Made by a program: the position numbers and the translations under genes. The notes below the pieces were generated by a model. The model saw nothing but the letters and a program-made list of their open reading frames with translations. It ran no database searches and was not told where the DNA came from. 64,000 nt of DNA from Kineosporia babensis (lineage in GTDB: Bacteria; Actinomycetota; Actinomycetes; Actinomycetales; Kineosporiaceae), in NCBI RefSeq assembly GCF_021129305.1, contig NZ_JAJOMB010000001.1, forward strand, positions 1 through 64,000, in the 5' to 3' direction. Below, piece after piece: positions 8,947-18,678 of this stretch. Positions within the stretch are counted from its first letter, which is position 1, and every line of letters starts with the position of its first letter.

Positions 8947-10008
8947 TCACTCCCCCGGAGCAGGCCTCTGGGCGACAGATCCGGTCGAACCGCGCACCAC
9001 CAGCTCGGGGCGGAACAGGTACTCGGTGCGCTGGGCGAACGTGGCGTGCGCACCGCGCGAGCCGCCGTGGATGTCGTCCAGCAGGGCCCGGACCGCGGCC
9101 GCCCCCATCGCCTGGACCGACTGCCGCACGGTGGTCAGCGGCGGATCGGTGAATGCGATGAGCGGCGAGTCGTCGTACCCGATCACCGAGACGTCGGCGG
9201 GCACGTCCAGACCGCGCTCGCGCACCGCCCGGATCGCCCCCAGTGCCATCAGGTCGCTGCCGCAGACCACCGCGGTGCACCCGGCGTCGATCAGCCGGTG
9301 CGCGGCCGCCGCCCCGCCCTCCACGCTGAACAGCGAGCACTCGATCGCCCCGTCGAGATCGGTCCGGCCGAGGTGGCGGCGCATCGCCTGGCGGAATCCG
9401 TCGATCTTGCGGATCACCGGCACGTACTGCGGCGGGCCCAGGGCCAGGCCGATCCGCCGGTGCCCCTGGGCCACCAGATGGTTCACCGCCAGGTCCATCG
9501 AGGTCACGTCGTCGTTGCTGACGAACGGCGCGTCCAGGCCCTCGACATAGCCGTTGACCAGCACGATCGGCAGGCCCCGGCGGCGCAGCGCGGCGTAGCG
9601 GCCCGGGTCGGCCGAGGTGTCGGCGTGCAGGCCGGAGACGAAGATGATCCCGGCCACCCCGCGTTCGGTGAGCATCTGGGTGTACTCGTCCTCGCGCACC
9701 CCGCCGGGGGTCTGCGTGCACAGCACCGGGGTGTAGCCGTGGTGCGCCAGGGCCGACTCGATCACCTGGGCGAAGGCCGGGAAGATCGGGTTGTCCAGCT
9801 CGGGCACGATCAGCCCGATCAGCCCGGCCGAGTGCTGGCGCAGCCGGACCGGGCGCTCGTAGCCGAGCACGTCCAGCGCGGTCAGCACGGCCTCCCGGGT
9901 GGCTTCGGCGACGCCGGAACGGCCGTTCAGCACCCGGCTGACGGTGGCCTCGCTGACCCCCGCCTGCACGGCGATGTCGGCGAGTCGGGCGCGGGGGGCT
10001 GTCGCCAT
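8947..10008 (-). CDS. LacI-family transcriptional regulator
   Basis: A 353-residue repressor. Residues 8-55 (RLADIAVQAGVSEATVSRVLNG) are the LacI helix-turn-helix and hinge, followed by a periplasmic-binding-protein-like sugar domain (GLIVPELDNPIFPAFAQVIE and later VIGYDDSPLIAFTDPPLTTVRQ). It would bind a sugar inducer and regulate carbohydrate genes. ATG 10008 follows AGGAG at 8 bases. It is divergent from msiK with a 347-bp shared region, so control of msiK or itself is a reasonable inference; its inducer cannot be predicted. Confidence 0.9.
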   Translation of the reverse strand: MATAPRARLADIAVQAGVSEATVSRVLNGRSGVAEATREAVLTALDVLGYERPVRLRQHSAGLIGLIVPELDNPIFPAFAQVIESALAHHGYTPVLCTQTPGGVREDEYTQMLTERGVAGIIFVSGLHADTSADPGRYAALRRRGLPIVLVNGYVEGLDAPFVSNDDVTSMDLAVNHLVAQGHRRIGLALGPPQYVPVIRKIDGFRQAMRRHLGRTDLDGAIECSLFSVEGGAAAAHRLIDAGCTAVVCGSDLMALGAIRAVRERGLDVPADVSVIGYDDSPLIAFTDPPLTTVRQSVQAMGAAAVRALLDDIHGGSRGAHATFAQRTEYLFRPELVVRGSTGSVAQRPAPGE

Positions 10009-10355
10009 AGGCCGGTCTCCTGCGGATCCGCGGTCGGGGTTACATGAGAACAGACATTTGTGTCATAACGCGCCCCGTTCCGGACGCTGACCCACTGTGC
10101 CGCAGTCGCCACCGTCCCCGCACGGACGACGGACCCCTGATCGAGTGGGATGCAGATGACACCAACTACCCCTATGCGCCGGGCCGTTCGACAGTCTTAG
10201 ATGTACTCCGTGGCCGACGGCGCCCCCGCGTCGCCTGGTCATAGCTCCATCCGGACCCATGCGGGTCCGGCACAACCGGTAAGACCTGCCGCCGGCAGGT
10301 CGACCCTCCACTCGGATCGTCCGGCACGTTCCTGCCGGTGAAGGGAAGTGGCAAA
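10009..10355. promoter_or_regulatory. Divergent lacI-msiK control region
   Basis: This 347-bp region separates divergent lacI and msiK. It contains a 17-base palindrome, ACCTGCCGCCGGCAGGT, at 10284-10300 (arms of 8 around one base), 56 bases before the msiK start. It could be a LacI-type operator or a leader hairpin. No gene is seen. Confidence 0.45.
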
Positions 10356-11429
10356 GTGGCCACCGTCACATTTGATCAGGCAACCCGCGTCTACCCGGGT
10401 GCCACCAAGCCGTCCGTGGACAAGCTCAACCTCCACATCGAGGACGGCGAGTTCCTGGTCCTGGTCGGACCTTCTGGTTGCGGTAAGTCGACCTCCCTGC
10501 GGATGCTCGCGGGTCTGGAAGACGTGAACGAGGGCCGCATCCTCATCGGTGACCGCGACGTCACGCAGATGCCGCCGAAGGACCGCGACATCGCGATGGT
10601 GTTCCAGAGCTACGCGCTCTACCCGCACATGACCGTCGGCGAGAACATGGGCTTCGCCCTGAAGATCGCGGGTGTCAGCAAGTCCGAGATCCAGCAGCGG
10701 GTGGCCGAGGCCGCCAAGATCCTCGACCTGACCGAATACCTCGACCGCAAGCCGAAGGCCCTCTCCGGTGGCCAGCGGCAGCGGGTCGCGATGGGCCGGG
10801 CGATCGTCCGCCAGCCCCAGGTCTTCCTGATGGACGAGCCGCTGTCCAACCTGGACGCCAAGCTGCGCGTCCAGACCCGTACCCAGATCGCGTCGCTGCA
10901 GCGCCGCCTGGGCGTCACCACGGTCTACGTCACCCACGACCAGACCGAGGCCATGACCATGGGTGACCGGGTCGCGGTGCTCAAGGACGGTCTGCTCCAG
11001 CAGGTCGGCTCGCCCCGTGAGCTGTACGACCACCCGAACAACGCGTTCGTGGCCGGCTTCATCGGCTCGCCCGCGATGAACCTGCTCAACCTGCCGGTCT
11101 CCGAGGGCGGCGTGGTCTTCGGTGACACCACCTACCCGATCTCCCGGGAGGCGCTGAGCACCGGCGGCAAGCAGGTCACCCTGGGCGTGCGCCCGGAGGA
11201 CCTCTCGCTGGCCGAGCACGGTCTGCCGGTCCAGGTCGAGCTGGTCGAGGTGCTGGGGGCCGACGCCTACCTGCACGGCACGCTCAAGAGCGAGGGCACC
11301 GACCTGCCGGTCATCGCCCGCGTCGACGGCCGCCGTCCCCCGGAGAAGGGCCAGACGGTCCACCTCAAGGCCAAGGAAGGCCACACGCACCTGTTCAACA
11401 CCGAGTCGGGCGAGCGCATCGAGGCCTGA
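10356..11429 (+). CDS. msiK: Multiple-sugar ABC transporter ATPase, MsiK type
   Basis: A 357-residue ATPase that closely follows the MsiK/MalK/UgpC pattern: Walker [11 protein letters not shown]-loop, signature LSGGQRQR, Walker B VFLMDEPLSNLD, switch histidine in YVTHDQTEAM, and a C-terminal TOBE regulatory region. MsiK in streptomycetes energises many different sugar importers whose operons lack their own ATPase; here too no permease or binding protein is adjacent. I place the start at GTG 10356 (VATVTFDQATRVYPG) because family members begin MATVTFDKATR and an AAGGGAAG site is 7 bases upstream. The upstream LacI gene is the likely regulator. Confidence 0.92.
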   Translation: MATVTFDQATRVYPGATKPSVDKLNLHIEDGEFLVLVGPSGCGKSTSLRMLAGLEDVNEGRILIGDRDVTQMPPKDRDIAMVFQSYALYPHMTVGENMGFALKIAGVSKSEIQQRVAEAAKILDLTEYLDRKPKALSGGQRQRVAMGRAIVRQPQVFLMDEPLSNLDAKLRVQTRTQIASLQRRLGVTTVYVTHDQTEAMTMGDRVAVLKDGLLQQVGSPRELYDHPNNAFVAGFIGSPAMNLLNLPVSEGGVVFGDTTYPISREALSTGGKQVTLGVRPEDLSLAEHGLPVQVELVEVLGADAYLHGTLKSEGTDLPVIARVDGRRPPEKGQTVHLKAKEGHTHLFNTESGERIEA

Positions 11430-11527
11430 TCTCGAGCACTGCTCAGCACGACTGAACCGGTTCGGCCGGGATCCACTGCGGTCCCGGCCGAACCGGCCGG
11501 ACGGCGCCCGAGCGGGGGTTGGGACTG

Positions 11528-12787
11528 ATGACTGTCACACGAACGCTCCAGATCACTTCCGCGGCACCGGATCCGGCTCTGCTGGATCTGCCCTGGGACG
11601 TACCGCTGGAGGACTGGCCGGCCAACCGGCTGGCCACCCTGCCGCGGGGTATATCGCGGCACGTCGTACGTTTCGTCCAGCTCTCCGGCAACGTGATCGC
11701 CGCCAAGGAGATCACCGAGGAGTTCGCCCGGCGCGAGTACGGGCTGCTGCGGCTGCTGCGCCGCCTGGGCCTGCCCGCGGTCGAGCCGCTGGGCATCATC
11801 ACCGGCCGCACCGACGCCGACGGCCAGGACCTGGACCCGGTGCTGCTCACCCGGCACCTGCAGTTCTCGCTGCCCTACCGCGCGGTGTTCTCGCAGACCA
11901 TGGGCCCCGAGCCGGCCATGCGGCTGATCGACGCGCTGGCCGTGCTGATGGTCCGGCTGCACCTGAGCGGCTTCTACTGGGGCGACGTCTCGCTGTCGAA
12001 CACCCTGTTCCGGCGGGACGCAGGCGCTTTCGCGGCCTACCTGGTGGACGCCGAGACCGGCGACCTGTACGACACCCTCTCGCGCGGCCAGCGTGAGCAC
12101 GACCTGGACCTGGCCCGCACCAACATCGCCGGTGAACTGATGGACCTGGAGGCCGGCGGCCTGCTCGACGAGAGCCTGGACCCGGTGCGCACCAGCGACG
12201 CGTTCATCGAGCGCTACCGCACCCTGTGGGCCGAGCTGACCGCCAAGGAGGCCTTCGGCACCGGAGACCGCTGGCGGGTGGACGCCCGGATCCGCCGGCT
12301 CAACGACCTGGGCTTCGACGTCGGCGAGCTGAACATCAACACCGACGTCACCGGCACCTCACTGGAGATCCAGCCCAAGGTGGTCGACGCCGGCCACCAC
12401 CGGCGCCGGCTGCTGCGGCTGACCGGGCTGGACGTGGAGGAGAACCAGGCCCGGCGGCTGCTGAACGACCTGGACACCTACCGGGCCGCGACCGACCGGC
12501 AGGGCGTGGACGAGGACGTGATCTCGCACGAGTGGCTGGCCCGCCGGTTCGAGCCGGTGGTCCGCGCGGTGCCGCTGGAGATGCGCGGAAAACTGGCCCC
12601 GGCCGAGATCTTCCACGAGGTGCTGGAGCACGGCTGGTACCTGTCCGAGAACAGCGGACGGGACGCCGGTCTGGACGAGGCGGTGGCCAGCTACATCCGC
12701 AACGTGCTGGTGCACCGGCCGGACGAGCAGGCGGTGCTGGGTGTGGACACCCAGGAGATGCCGGTCGTGGTGGACCCGCTGCCCTGA
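11528..12787 (+). CDS. DUF4032 kinase-like-fold protein
   Basis: A 419-residue soluble protein. The N-terminal half resembles lipopolysaccharide/small-molecule kinase folds: VIAAKEITEE contains a VAxK-type lysine, and LHLSGFYWGDVSLSNTLF corresponds to the catalytic HxxxxxxGDxxxxN loop, followed by LVDAETGD in the place of DFG. The C-terminal half matches the DUF4032 region. It is conserved in actinobacteria but has no established substrate. The start is ATG 11528 behind a G-rich ribosome-binding site. It lies 98 bases downstream of msiK on the same strand and may be co-transcribed. Whether it is an active phosphotransferase is not known. Confidence 0.75.
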   Translation: MTVTRTLQITSAAPDPALLDLPWDVPLEDWPANRLATLPRGISRHVVRFVQLSGNVIAAKEITEEFARREYGLLRLLRRLGLPAVEPLGIITGRTDADGQDLDPVLLTRHLQFSLPYRAVFSQTMGPEPAMRLIDALAVLMVRLHLSGFYWGDVSLSNTLFRRDAGAFAAYLVDAETGDLYDTLSRGQREHDLDLARTNIAGELMDLEAGGLLDESLDPVRTSDAFIERYRTLWAELTAKEAFGTGDRWRVDARIRRLNDLGFDVGELNINTDVTGTSLEIQPKVVDAGHHRRRLLRLTGLDVEENQARRLLNDLDTYRAATDRQGVDEDVISHEWLARRFEPVVRAVPLEMRGKLAPAEIFHEVLEHGWYLSENSGRDAGLDEAVASYIRNVLVHRPDEQAVLGVDTQEMPVVVDPLP

Positions 12788-12803
12788 GAACAGAATGAGG
12801 GAC

Positions 12804-12854
12804 GCCCGTGGTGACCACGGGCTGGGGGCACCCCCGGCCCTTTAGGGCCGGGGG
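12804..12854. terminator. Tandem hairpins after the DUF4032 gene
   Basis: Two strong stem-loops follow the stop codon: arms of 9 bases at 12804-12822 and a perfect 10-base stem with TTTA loop at 12831-12854 (CCCCCGGCCC / GGGCCGGGGG). They lie between converging DUF4032 and rlmB genes and can serve both. Confidence 0.7.
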
Positions 12855-12872
12855 ACTCTCATCAGTTTTGGT

Positions 12873-13850
12873 CTACTCGGCCCGCAGACGCGAGACCTCG
12901 TACAGCGAGACCCCCATCGCCACACTGGCGTTGAGCGACTCGGTGCCGCCGATCATCGGGATCGAGGCGATCGCGTCGCAGTTCTCCCGGACCAGCCGGG
13001 ACAGGCCCTTGCCCTCGGCCCCGGCGACCAGCACCAGCGGCCCGGTGGCCAGATCCAGCCCGGGCAGCTGGACGTCGCCGCCGGCGTCCAGGCCGACCAC
13101 GAAACAGCCTGCGGCCTTGAGCGACTCGATCGCCCGGTTGACGTTCGAGACCCGGGCCACCGGAGTCCGCGCCGCCGCACCGGCCGACGTCTTCCAGGCG
13201 GTTGCGGTCATCCCGGCCGCCCGACGCTCGGGCACGATCACGCCGTGACCACCGAACGCGGCCACCGAACGCACCACCGCACCGAGGTTGCGCGGGTCGG
13301 TCACCCCGTCGAGAACCACCAGCAGGGGCGGCCTTCCGCTCTGCGCGGCGAGCTCGAGCAGGTCGTCCGGGTGGGCGTACTCGTAGGCGTTGACCTGCAG
13401 CACCAGACCCTGGTGGACCGCGCCGTTGGTCAGCCGGTCCAGGTCGGTACGGGAGGCCTCGAGCAGCGGAAGACCAGCGTCCGCAGCCGTTTTGATCGCC
13501 TCGCGGACCCGCTCGTCGCTGTCGATCCGGGCCGCCACGTACAGCGCCTTGGCCGGCACCCCGGCCCGCAGCGCCTCGACCACCGGGTTACGCCCGGCGA
13601 CCATCTCGGCGGTGTTGGACGAGCGCTTGGCGTTGGAGCGGTTGCCTCCGGTCGAAGGCCGCGACGACCCGGTCTGCTTGGCCGCAGCCCGAGCCCGGCG
13701 CGCCGCCGGATGGTGGTCCCGGTCGACTGCCTTCGGCGTCGGCCCCTTGCCTTCCAAGCGCTTTCGGGACTGCCCGCCGGAGCCGACAACCGCGCCCTTC
13801 TTGGATCCGGGCCTTCGTGTGGCCCCCTTGCGCGATGAATTACCCGGCAC
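12873..13850 (-). CDS. rlmB: 23S rRNA guanosine-2251 2'-O-methyltransferase (SpoU/TrmH family)
   Basis: A 325-residue RlmB-type enzyme that methylates a ribose in the 23S rRNA P-loop. The first ~80 residues are a basic, low-complexity extension common in actinobacteria. Residues 83-155 form the L30e-like substrate domain ([13 protein letters not shown]), and the rest is the knotted SPOUT domain with its three motifs: [30 protein letters not shown] and [15 protein letters not shown]. Its ATG overlaps the end of cysS by 11 bases, the usual actinobacterial cysS-rlmB pair, so the two are translationally coupled. Confidence 0.93.
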   Translation of the reverse strand: MPGNSSRKGATRRPGSKKGAVVGSGGQSRKRLEGKGPTPKAVDRDHHPAARRARAAAKQTGSSRPSTGGNRSNAKRSSNTAEMVAGRNPVVEALRAGVPAKALYVAARIDSDERVREAIKTAADAGLPLLEASRTDLDRLTNGAVHQGLVLQVNAYEYAHPDDLLELAAQSGRPPLLVVLDGVTDPRNLGAVVRSVAAFGGHGVIVPERRAAGMTATAWKTSAGAAARTPVARVSNVNRAIESLKAAGCFVVGLDAGGDVQLPGLDLATGPLVLVAGAEGKGLSRLVRENCDAIASIPMIGGTESLNASVAMGVSLYEVSRLRAE

Positions 13851-15270
13851 TGCCGGCCTCCAGACTCCAGCGGGCGCCTTCCGGCGTGTCCTCGACTACC
13901 ACTCCAGCTTCGGTGAGCCGGTTGCGGATGGCATCCGCGGTGGCGAAATCTCTTTCTTTCCGGGCGGTCGCGCGGGCGTCCAGCTCGGCCCGCACCAGCA
14001 CGTCCAGTGCCTGCGACTCCCGGCTACCGGCCGCCCCCGCGCTCTTCCAGGCCTCGTCCAGCGGACTCAGGCCCAGCACGTCGGTCATCCCCAGGACCTC
14101 GGCCCAGGCCTGTTTCAGCCGCTCGGTGTCGCCGTCGGCCAGAGCCTTGTTGCCCTCGCGGACGGTCTCGTGCAGCACCGCCACGGCGGCCGGTACCCCC
14201 AGGTCGTCGTCCATCGCGGCGGCGAAGGCCGCCGGCACCTCGAGGCCGACCAGGAAGTTCGGCCCGAAGCGCTCGGCGGCCCGGTGCACGAAGTTCTCGA
14301 TCCGCTCGTAGGCGGCCGTGGCATCAGCCAGCGACTCCTCGCTGACCTCGATGTTCGAACGGTAGTGGGGGGTGGCCAGCACGTAGCGCAGCACCACCGG
14401 GCGCACCTTCTCGGTGAGCGCGGCGATGGTCATGGTGTTGCCCAGCGACTTGCTCATCTTCTCGCCGGACATGGTCACCCAGGCGTTGTGCAACCAGTAG
14501 CGGGCGAAGGGGTCACCGGCGGCCGCCGACTGCGCCAGCTCGTTCTCGTGGTGCGGGAAGCGCAGGTCCAGCCCACCGCCGTGGATGTCGAACTCGGCCC
14601 CCAGGTAGCGGGTGGCCATCGCCGAGCACTCCAGGTGCCAGCCCGGCCGGCCCCGGCCCCAGGGCGAGGGCCAGGACGCGGTGGCGGGCTCGGCCGGCTT
14701 GGTGCTCTTCCACAGGGCGAAGTCGCGCGGGTCCTTCTTGCGGGCGTTGGGGTCCGCGTCGGCCGCGGCCTCCATGTCGTCCACCTTCTGCCGGGTCAGC
14801 GAGCCGTACGCGGCGAACGAGCGCACGTCGAAGTACACGTCGCCGGAGCCGTCGGCCGCGGGGTAGGCGTGCCCGGCCGCGATCAGCCGCTCGATCAGCT
14901 CGAGCATCTCGGTGATGTGCCCGGTGGCCCGGGGCTCGATGGTCGGGCGCAGCACGTTCAGCGTGTCGTAGGCGGCGGTGAACTCCTGCTCGAAGCGGAA
15001 CGCGTGGGCCCACCACGGCTGCCCGGCCTCGGCCGACTTGGCCAGGATCTTGTCGTCGATGTCGGTGACGTTGCGCACATAGCTGACTTCCAGACCCTGG
15101 TGGATCAGCCAGCGGCGCAGGACGTCGAAATTCACCTGGGCCCGGACGTGCCCGATGTGGGGTGCGCTCTGCGGGGTGGGGCCGCAGACGTAGATGCCCG
15201 CCTTGCCGGGGACGACGGGGACGAAGTCCCGTACCTGCCGGGTTGCCGAGTCATACAGTCTGAGGCTCAC
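13840..15270 (-). CDS. cysS: Cysteinyl-tRNA synthetase
   Basis: A 476-residue class I synthetase charging tRNA-Cys. The HIGH motif appears as PHIGHVR near residue 37, and the KMSKS loop as [10 protein letters not shown] near 270. The zinc-site region and the C-terminal anticodon-binding helices ([17 protein letters not shown]) are present, and the length fits the bacterial family. The motifs distinguish it from the related mycothiol ligase MshC, which lies in a different context. It sits 20 bases downstream of ispF and overlaps rlmB, forming the leftward ispF-cysS-rlmB operon. Confidence 0.95.
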   Translation of the reverse strand: MSLRLYDSATRQVRDFVPVVPGKAGIYVCGPTPQSAPHIGHVRAQVNFDVLRRWLIHQGLEVSYVRNVTDIDDKILAKSAEAGQPWWAHAFRFEQEFTAAYDTLNVLRPTIEPRATGHITEMLELIERLIAAGHAYPAADGSGDVYFDVRSFAAYGSLTRQKVDDMEAAADADPNARKKDPRDFALWKSTKPAEPATASWPSPWGRGRPGWHLECSAMATRYLGAEFDIHGGGLDLRFPHHENELAQSAAAGDPFARYWLHNAWVTMSGEKMSKSLGNTMTIAALTEKVRPVVLRYVLATPHYRSNIEVSEESLADATAAYERIENFVHRAAERFGPNFLVGLEVPAAFAAAMDDDLGVPAAVAVLHETVREGNKALADGDTERLKQAWAEVLGMTDVLGLSPLDEAWKSAGAAGSRESQALDVLVRAELDARATARKERDFATADAIRNRLTEAGVVVEDTPEGARWSLEAGSAG

Positions 15271-15290
15271 CTGTCAAGGTTACCGGGCTC

Positions 15291-15839
15291 TCAACCCCGC
15301 GGGACGACCAGTGCGGTTGCGATCGCCGCAACCCCTTCCCCACGCCCGGTCAGACCCAGGCCGTCGGTGGTCGTCGCCGAGACCGTGACCGGTGCCCCGC
15401 AGGCCTGGGAGAGCACCGCCTGGGCCTCCTGACGCCGCGGGCCGAGTTTGGGCCGGTTGCCCACCACCTGGATCGCCACGTTGCCGATCAGCCACCCGGC
15501 CTCGCCCAGCCGGCGCGCGGTCTCGGCCAGCAAAGTGGTTCCCGCCGCCCCGGCCCACTCCGGCTGTGACGTACCGAACTGCGAGCCCAGATCGCCCAGC
15601 CCGGCCGCGGACAGCAGCGCGTCGCAGGCGGCGTGGGCGGCCACGTCGGCGTCCGAGTGCCCGTCCAAAGCCCTTTCCCCAGGCCATTCCAGCCCGGCCA
15701 GCCACAGCACTCGCGGCGACTCCGGCGGCGCATAACCGTGTACGTCCACGCCCAGACCGGTACGCGGCAGCACCGCTGCAGGGGCGTTCGGCCCCGGTCC
15801 CGGGGGGCCGAACCGGTCGTTGGCTGAAGGTTCACTCAC
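15291..15839 (-). CDS. ispF: 2-C-methyl-D-erythritol 2,4-cyclodiphosphate synthase
   Basis: The enzyme cyclises CDP-ME-2-phosphate in the non-mevalonate isoprenoid pathway. The core is complete: GLGVDVHGY supplies the metal-binding Asp/His pair, [19 protein letters not shown] the third ligand and LGDLGSQF the fold signature; the end has [20 protein letters not shown]. The start is taken as GTG 15839 ([11 protein letters not shown]), giving 182 residues with a ~25-residue N-terminal tail; the open frame to 15986 would run into ispD. It is divergent from ispD by only 34 bp, unlike the tandem ispD-ispF order usual in actinobacteria. Confidence 0.93.
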   Translation of the reverse strand: MSEPSANDRFGPPGPGPNAPAAVLPRTGLGVDVHGYAPPESPRVLWLAGLEWPGERALDGHSDADVAAHAACDALLSAAGLGDLGSQFGTSQPEWAGAAGTTLLAETARRLGEAGWLIGNVAIQVVGNRPKLGPRRQEAQAVLSQACGAPVTVSATTTDGLGLTGRGEGVAAIATALVVPRG

Positions 15840-15859
15840 GGGCGCAAGTGTGGACCATC

Positions 15860-15865
15860 TAGAAT
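15860..15865 (+). promoter_or_regulatory. Candidate -10 box of leaderless ispD
   Basis: TAGAAT lies 8 bases before the GTG start of ispD. The spacing puts the transcription start at or next to the start codon, and there is no ribosome-binding site, so a leaderless mRNA is likely. Confidence 0.5.
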
Positions 15866-15873
15866 CGAGAACC

Positions 15874-16617
15874 GTGACCGAGCCCGTAACCACCCTTCCC
15901 GCCGGGTCTGAGTGCCCCCCTGGCGCCGCGGCATTCGTGGTGCTGGCCGGAGGCAGTGGTACCCGGGTGGGCGCCGGCCAGAACAAGGTCTACCTGCCGC
16001 TCGGTGGCCGCCCGGTCGTCTCCTGGGCACTGTCCTGGGCCGATGCGGTGGCCGAGGTCGGCCGCGTGATCCTGGTGATCCGCCCGCAGGACGAGGCCCA
16101 GGCCAAGGAAGCAGTGGCCGCGGCCGGCATCCGGCTCCCCGTCGAGATCATCCACGGCGGCGTCACCCGTCACGCCTCCGAGCAGAACGCGCTCGACCAC
16201 CTGTCCTGGCCGATCTGCGCAGGCTCGCTCCAGGTGGTGGCCATCCACGACGGCGCTCGCCCCCTGGCCGGCCCCGATCTGCTGCGCACCGTCATCCAGG
16301 CCGCCGCGGTCAACGGTGGCGCCGTACCTACGCTGCCCGAGACCGACGCCTGGGCAGTCGACGAGGCCGGTCGCCTGAGCCCTCCCCCGGCCGGCGAAAC
16401 GCTGCACCGCGTCCAGACGCCCCAGGCCTTCCGCGCTACCCCGCTGCTCGAGGCCTACGCCCAGGCCCTGCGCGACGGCACCGAGGGCACCGACACCTCC
16501 GCCGCCATGGAGGGCCGTCCTGGCGTCCGCGTGGTGGCCGTGCCCGGCAGCCACGAGAACCTCAAGGTCACCTTCGCCGAGGACATGAGCCGCGCCGAAT
16601 CGCTCCTGCCGCGCTGA
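15874..16617 (+). CDS. ispD: 2-C-methyl-D-erythritol 4-phosphate cytidylyltransferase
   Basis: A 247-residue nucleotidyltransferase that joins MEP to CTP. The N-terminal loop [25 protein letters not shown] keeps the catalytic Arg and Lys, [13 protein letters not shown] and [10 protein letters not shown] form the CTP/substrate site, and [14 protein letters not shown] and [14 protein letters not shown] finish the family signature. The start is GTG 15874 (VTEPVTTLP), directly after a -10-like TAGAAT. It is transcribed away from ispF and toward the leftward carD/IspD-like block, so it looks displaced from the ancestral carD-ispD-ispF order. A second, degenerate IspD-like gene lies at 17.4-17.9 kb. 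Confidence 0.9.
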   Translation: MTEPVTTLPAGSECPPGAAAFVVLAGGSGTRVGAGQNKVYLPLGGRPVVSWALSWADAVAEVGRVILVIRPQDEAQAKEAVAAAGIRLPVEIIHGGVTRHASEQNALDHLSWPICAGSLQVVAIHDGARPLAGPDLLRTVIQAAAVNGGAVPTLPETDAWAVDEAGRLSPPPAGETLHRVQTPQAFRATPLLEAYAQALRDGTEGTDTSAAMEGRPGVRVVAVPGSHENLKVTFAEDMSRAESLLPR

Positions 16618-17418
16618 CTTTTAACTAGAGACGGGGTGCGCACCTCCCGCGCTCCCCTCACCCGTCGTGCGGTCCCCGACGTAGACGGGTCCACTTCGAC
16701 TGGGCTGATCGGGCAGACAAAGCACGCTATGACGTCGCTTTGTCTGCCCGATCAGCGTTGCTCCGAGGTGGCAAGCGTGGGCCTCGCACTTGGCTGATCG
16801 TCGGCAGCGACGCTCTGGGCGCTTGCTCGTCCGCGCACGGGCCGCGCTACTGATTCGACTCGGTCAGGTCCGCCGCCGCTAGCCGTACCTCGATTATGTG
16901 TACACACGGGCCCTCATGTACCGGATGCACACACTTCGGCACTCCTCGGCCGGGCGCCTGGGACTGTAGCGGCCGATGCGGCCACAAGCCGGCGGGAAGG
17001 AGACGCGGCCGGCAGCGATGGGGCGGCGGCAGACAGTCGAGCGATGCGACAGCGGTGCTCAAAGGTGCCCTCGCACGCCGTGGGCGCAGAGGCGTGAGAC
17101 GAGTGAACAGCCAGCATGGGTGGGCAGGCAGTCGGCTTGGGCGGCCATCTGGACCGCGCCTACCAACTGTTCATCCGCCCGCCCGGCCGCCTGCCCAACT
17201 GATCTTCTGCCCTCGTTGGCGCCTAGTCGTCTCACCGCCTGAGTGACTGGCTGCCGTTGGGGAGCGTTCTGGGAGTCGCAGCCGTAACGAGGAAGTGCCC
17301 GATGGTCACCTGGCGAGCCGTCGGAACGCCCATGTAGCGGTGTTCTGCGTGGCCGTTCCAACGGCGCGGTCCAGGCCCCCCGGGTGCCCAGCAGTAGGCA
17401 CGACGCCTGAAAAGCGGC
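16618..17418. other. Gene-poor 800-bp region downstream of ispD
   Basis: Apart from the large hairpin at 16704-16756 I see no supported gene. Short open frames on both strands lack ribosome-binding sites and have irregular codon use. The composition is less regular than in the flanking coding DNA, which fits a decayed region at a rearrangement junction. Confidence 0.5.
16704..16756. terminator. Long perfect stem-loop downstream of ispD
   Basis: Perfect 19-base arms (GCTGATCGGGCAGACAAAG at 16704-16722 and its complement at 16738-16756) flank a 15-base loop, 87 bases after the ispD stop. There is no U-tract, so it may be a terminator or a remnant of a mobile sequence. Confidence 0.6.
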
Positions 17419-17868
17419 CTAGGCGCCCTTGGTCACCACGGTCGCGCCGACGGCGACCAGGGACGCGAGGATCTCGCCGGCGGTGCTGGCCTGGGGTTGC
17501 CGTTCCACAGCGGCGCGCAGCAGCCCGAGGCGGGTGGCGATCGGGGCGGTGACGAAGCGGTGGTTCTCGCGGTCGGCCGTACCGGCGAGGGCGCCGCCTG
17601 CTCCTACTCGCTTCAGGGTGTCGGTGACCGGGCGCACGCTGGTGACTACCAGTCCGCCCGCCGCATCACCCGCGTCTACCGTTTCCAGGGTCTGTAGCAG
17701 CGCTGTGACCTGGGCGGACTGGTCGGAGGCGGGGTCCAGCAGCACAGCCGGGGCGTCGTCGGGCTGGGGGCAGGCGGCCAGGTCGCGCAGGGTGTGCACG
17801 GCCGTCGCGCCGGAAAGATCGTCGGGAATCCGGCCGGTTTGGATCACTGCGACAAATGCCGTGGGCAT
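17419..17868 (-). CDS. Short, degenerate IspD-like protein
   Basis: A 149-residue protein. The middle, GGLVVTSVRPVTDTLKRVGAGGALAGT followed by DRENHRFVTAPIATRLGLL, lines up with the IspD segment that normally reads PVTDT(V/I)K and then VQTPQ. The N-terminal CTP-binding loop (GxGxR and its lysine) and the DGARP motif are missing and TPQ is replaced by TAP, so cytidylyltransferase activity is unlikely. It lies directly downstream of carD, where actinobacterial ispD is usually found. ATG 17868 has an AGAGG about 9 bases upstream. I read it as a relic or repurposed ispD copy; homology is inferred by eye, not computed. Confidence 0.6.
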   Translation of the reverse strand: MPTAFVAVIQTGRIPDDLSGATAVHTLRDLAACPQPDDAPAVLLDPASDQSAQVTALLQTLETVDAGDAAGGLVVTSVRPVTDTLKRVGAGGALAGTADRENHRFVTAPIATRLGLLRAAVERQPQASTAGEILASLVAVGATVVTKGA

Positions 17869-18195
17869 CGGACGGGCACCTCTGCGGGAAGGGGGAAAAT
17901 TCTGCGGGCGATGATCTTCGAAATCACGGCGGAGGGGATTCGGTGGGAGTTTCGGCGGTTATTCACCCGGACGGGTCCACGATCTTCCCGATCCGAATGC
18001 CGGATCAATTCGCAGCGCACCTTACCGGATCGTGAAATGGGCAAAACAAATCCGGCGCTCTCGTCGAAGACCGGATCCGGTTCCACGCAGAACCAAGGAG
18101 ATCCGATTTCGGCGAGGACGCCGGATTCAATGCCTTACCAAGATCTGCCGGGCCGGCCGGCCCGTCGGCCGCCGGAGTGCAGCGGCCTAGGTGTT
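17869..18195. other. Intergenic region between carD and the IspD-like gene
   Basis: No gene is seen in these 327 bases. The word CCGGAT or its complement ATCCGG recurs about seven times between 17990 and 18135. A 16-base palindrome CGGGCCGGCCGGCCCG at 18149-18164 lies just after the carD stop and may act as its terminator. Confidence 0.45.
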
Positions 18196-18678
18196 TCAGG
18201 AGGCGAGGACCTCGTTGAGCAGGGCCTCGGCCTTGTCCTCGTTGGTGTGCTCGGCCAGCGCCAGTTCCGACACCAGGATCTGCCGCGCCTTGGCCAGCAT
18301 GCGCTTCTCACCTGCGGAAAGGCCACGATCCTGGTCTCGGCGCCAGAGGTCGCGGACGACCTCGGCGACCCGGACGACGTCGCCCGAGGCGAGCTTCTCC
18401 AGGTTGGCCTTGTACCGCCGGGACCAGTTGGTGGGCTCTTCGGCGTAGGGGGCGCGCAGCACCTCGAACACCCGGTCGAGGCCTTCCTGGCCCACGACGT
18501 CCCGGACACCGACGAGGTCGACATTCATCGCCGGCACCTCGATGGTCAGATCTCCCTGAGCAACCTTCAGGACGAGGTACTGACGCTCCTCGCCTTTAAT
18601 CGTGCGGGTCTTGATCTCCTCGATGAGCGCCGCCCCGTGATGGGGGTAAACGACAGTCTCGCCGACCGTGAAAGCCAT
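18196..18678 (-). CDS. carD: CarD-type RNA polymerase-binding regulator
   Basis: A 160-residue transcription factor that stabilises open complexes, notably at rRNA promoters. Residues 1-70 ([22 protein letters not shown]) are the Tudor-like RNA polymerase beta-binding domain; residues 80-160 are the helical DNA-binding part with the conserved tryptophan in [17 protein letters not shown]. The start is ATG 18678 with GGGG 10 bases upstream; the frame is open further to 18768 but that extension has no family similarity. The gene opens the block that continues to the IspD-like gene. Confidence 0.95.
   Translation of the reverse strand: MAFTVGETVVYPHHGAALIEEIKTRTIKGEERQYLVLKVAQGDLTIEVPAMNVDLVGVRDVVGQEGLDRVFEVLRAPYAEEPTNWSRRYKANLEKLASGDVVRVAEVVRDLWRRDQDRGLSAGEKRMLAKARQILVSELALAEHTNEDKAEALLNEVLAS

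Noticed and set aside
15840-15986. Longer IspF start overlapping ispD
   Set aside because: It would overlap the ispD 5' end and promoter, and the added residues are not family-like.
16896-17361. Small open frames in the gene-poor region after ispD
   Set aside because: They overlap each other on both strands, lack ribosome-binding sites and show no recognisable protein.
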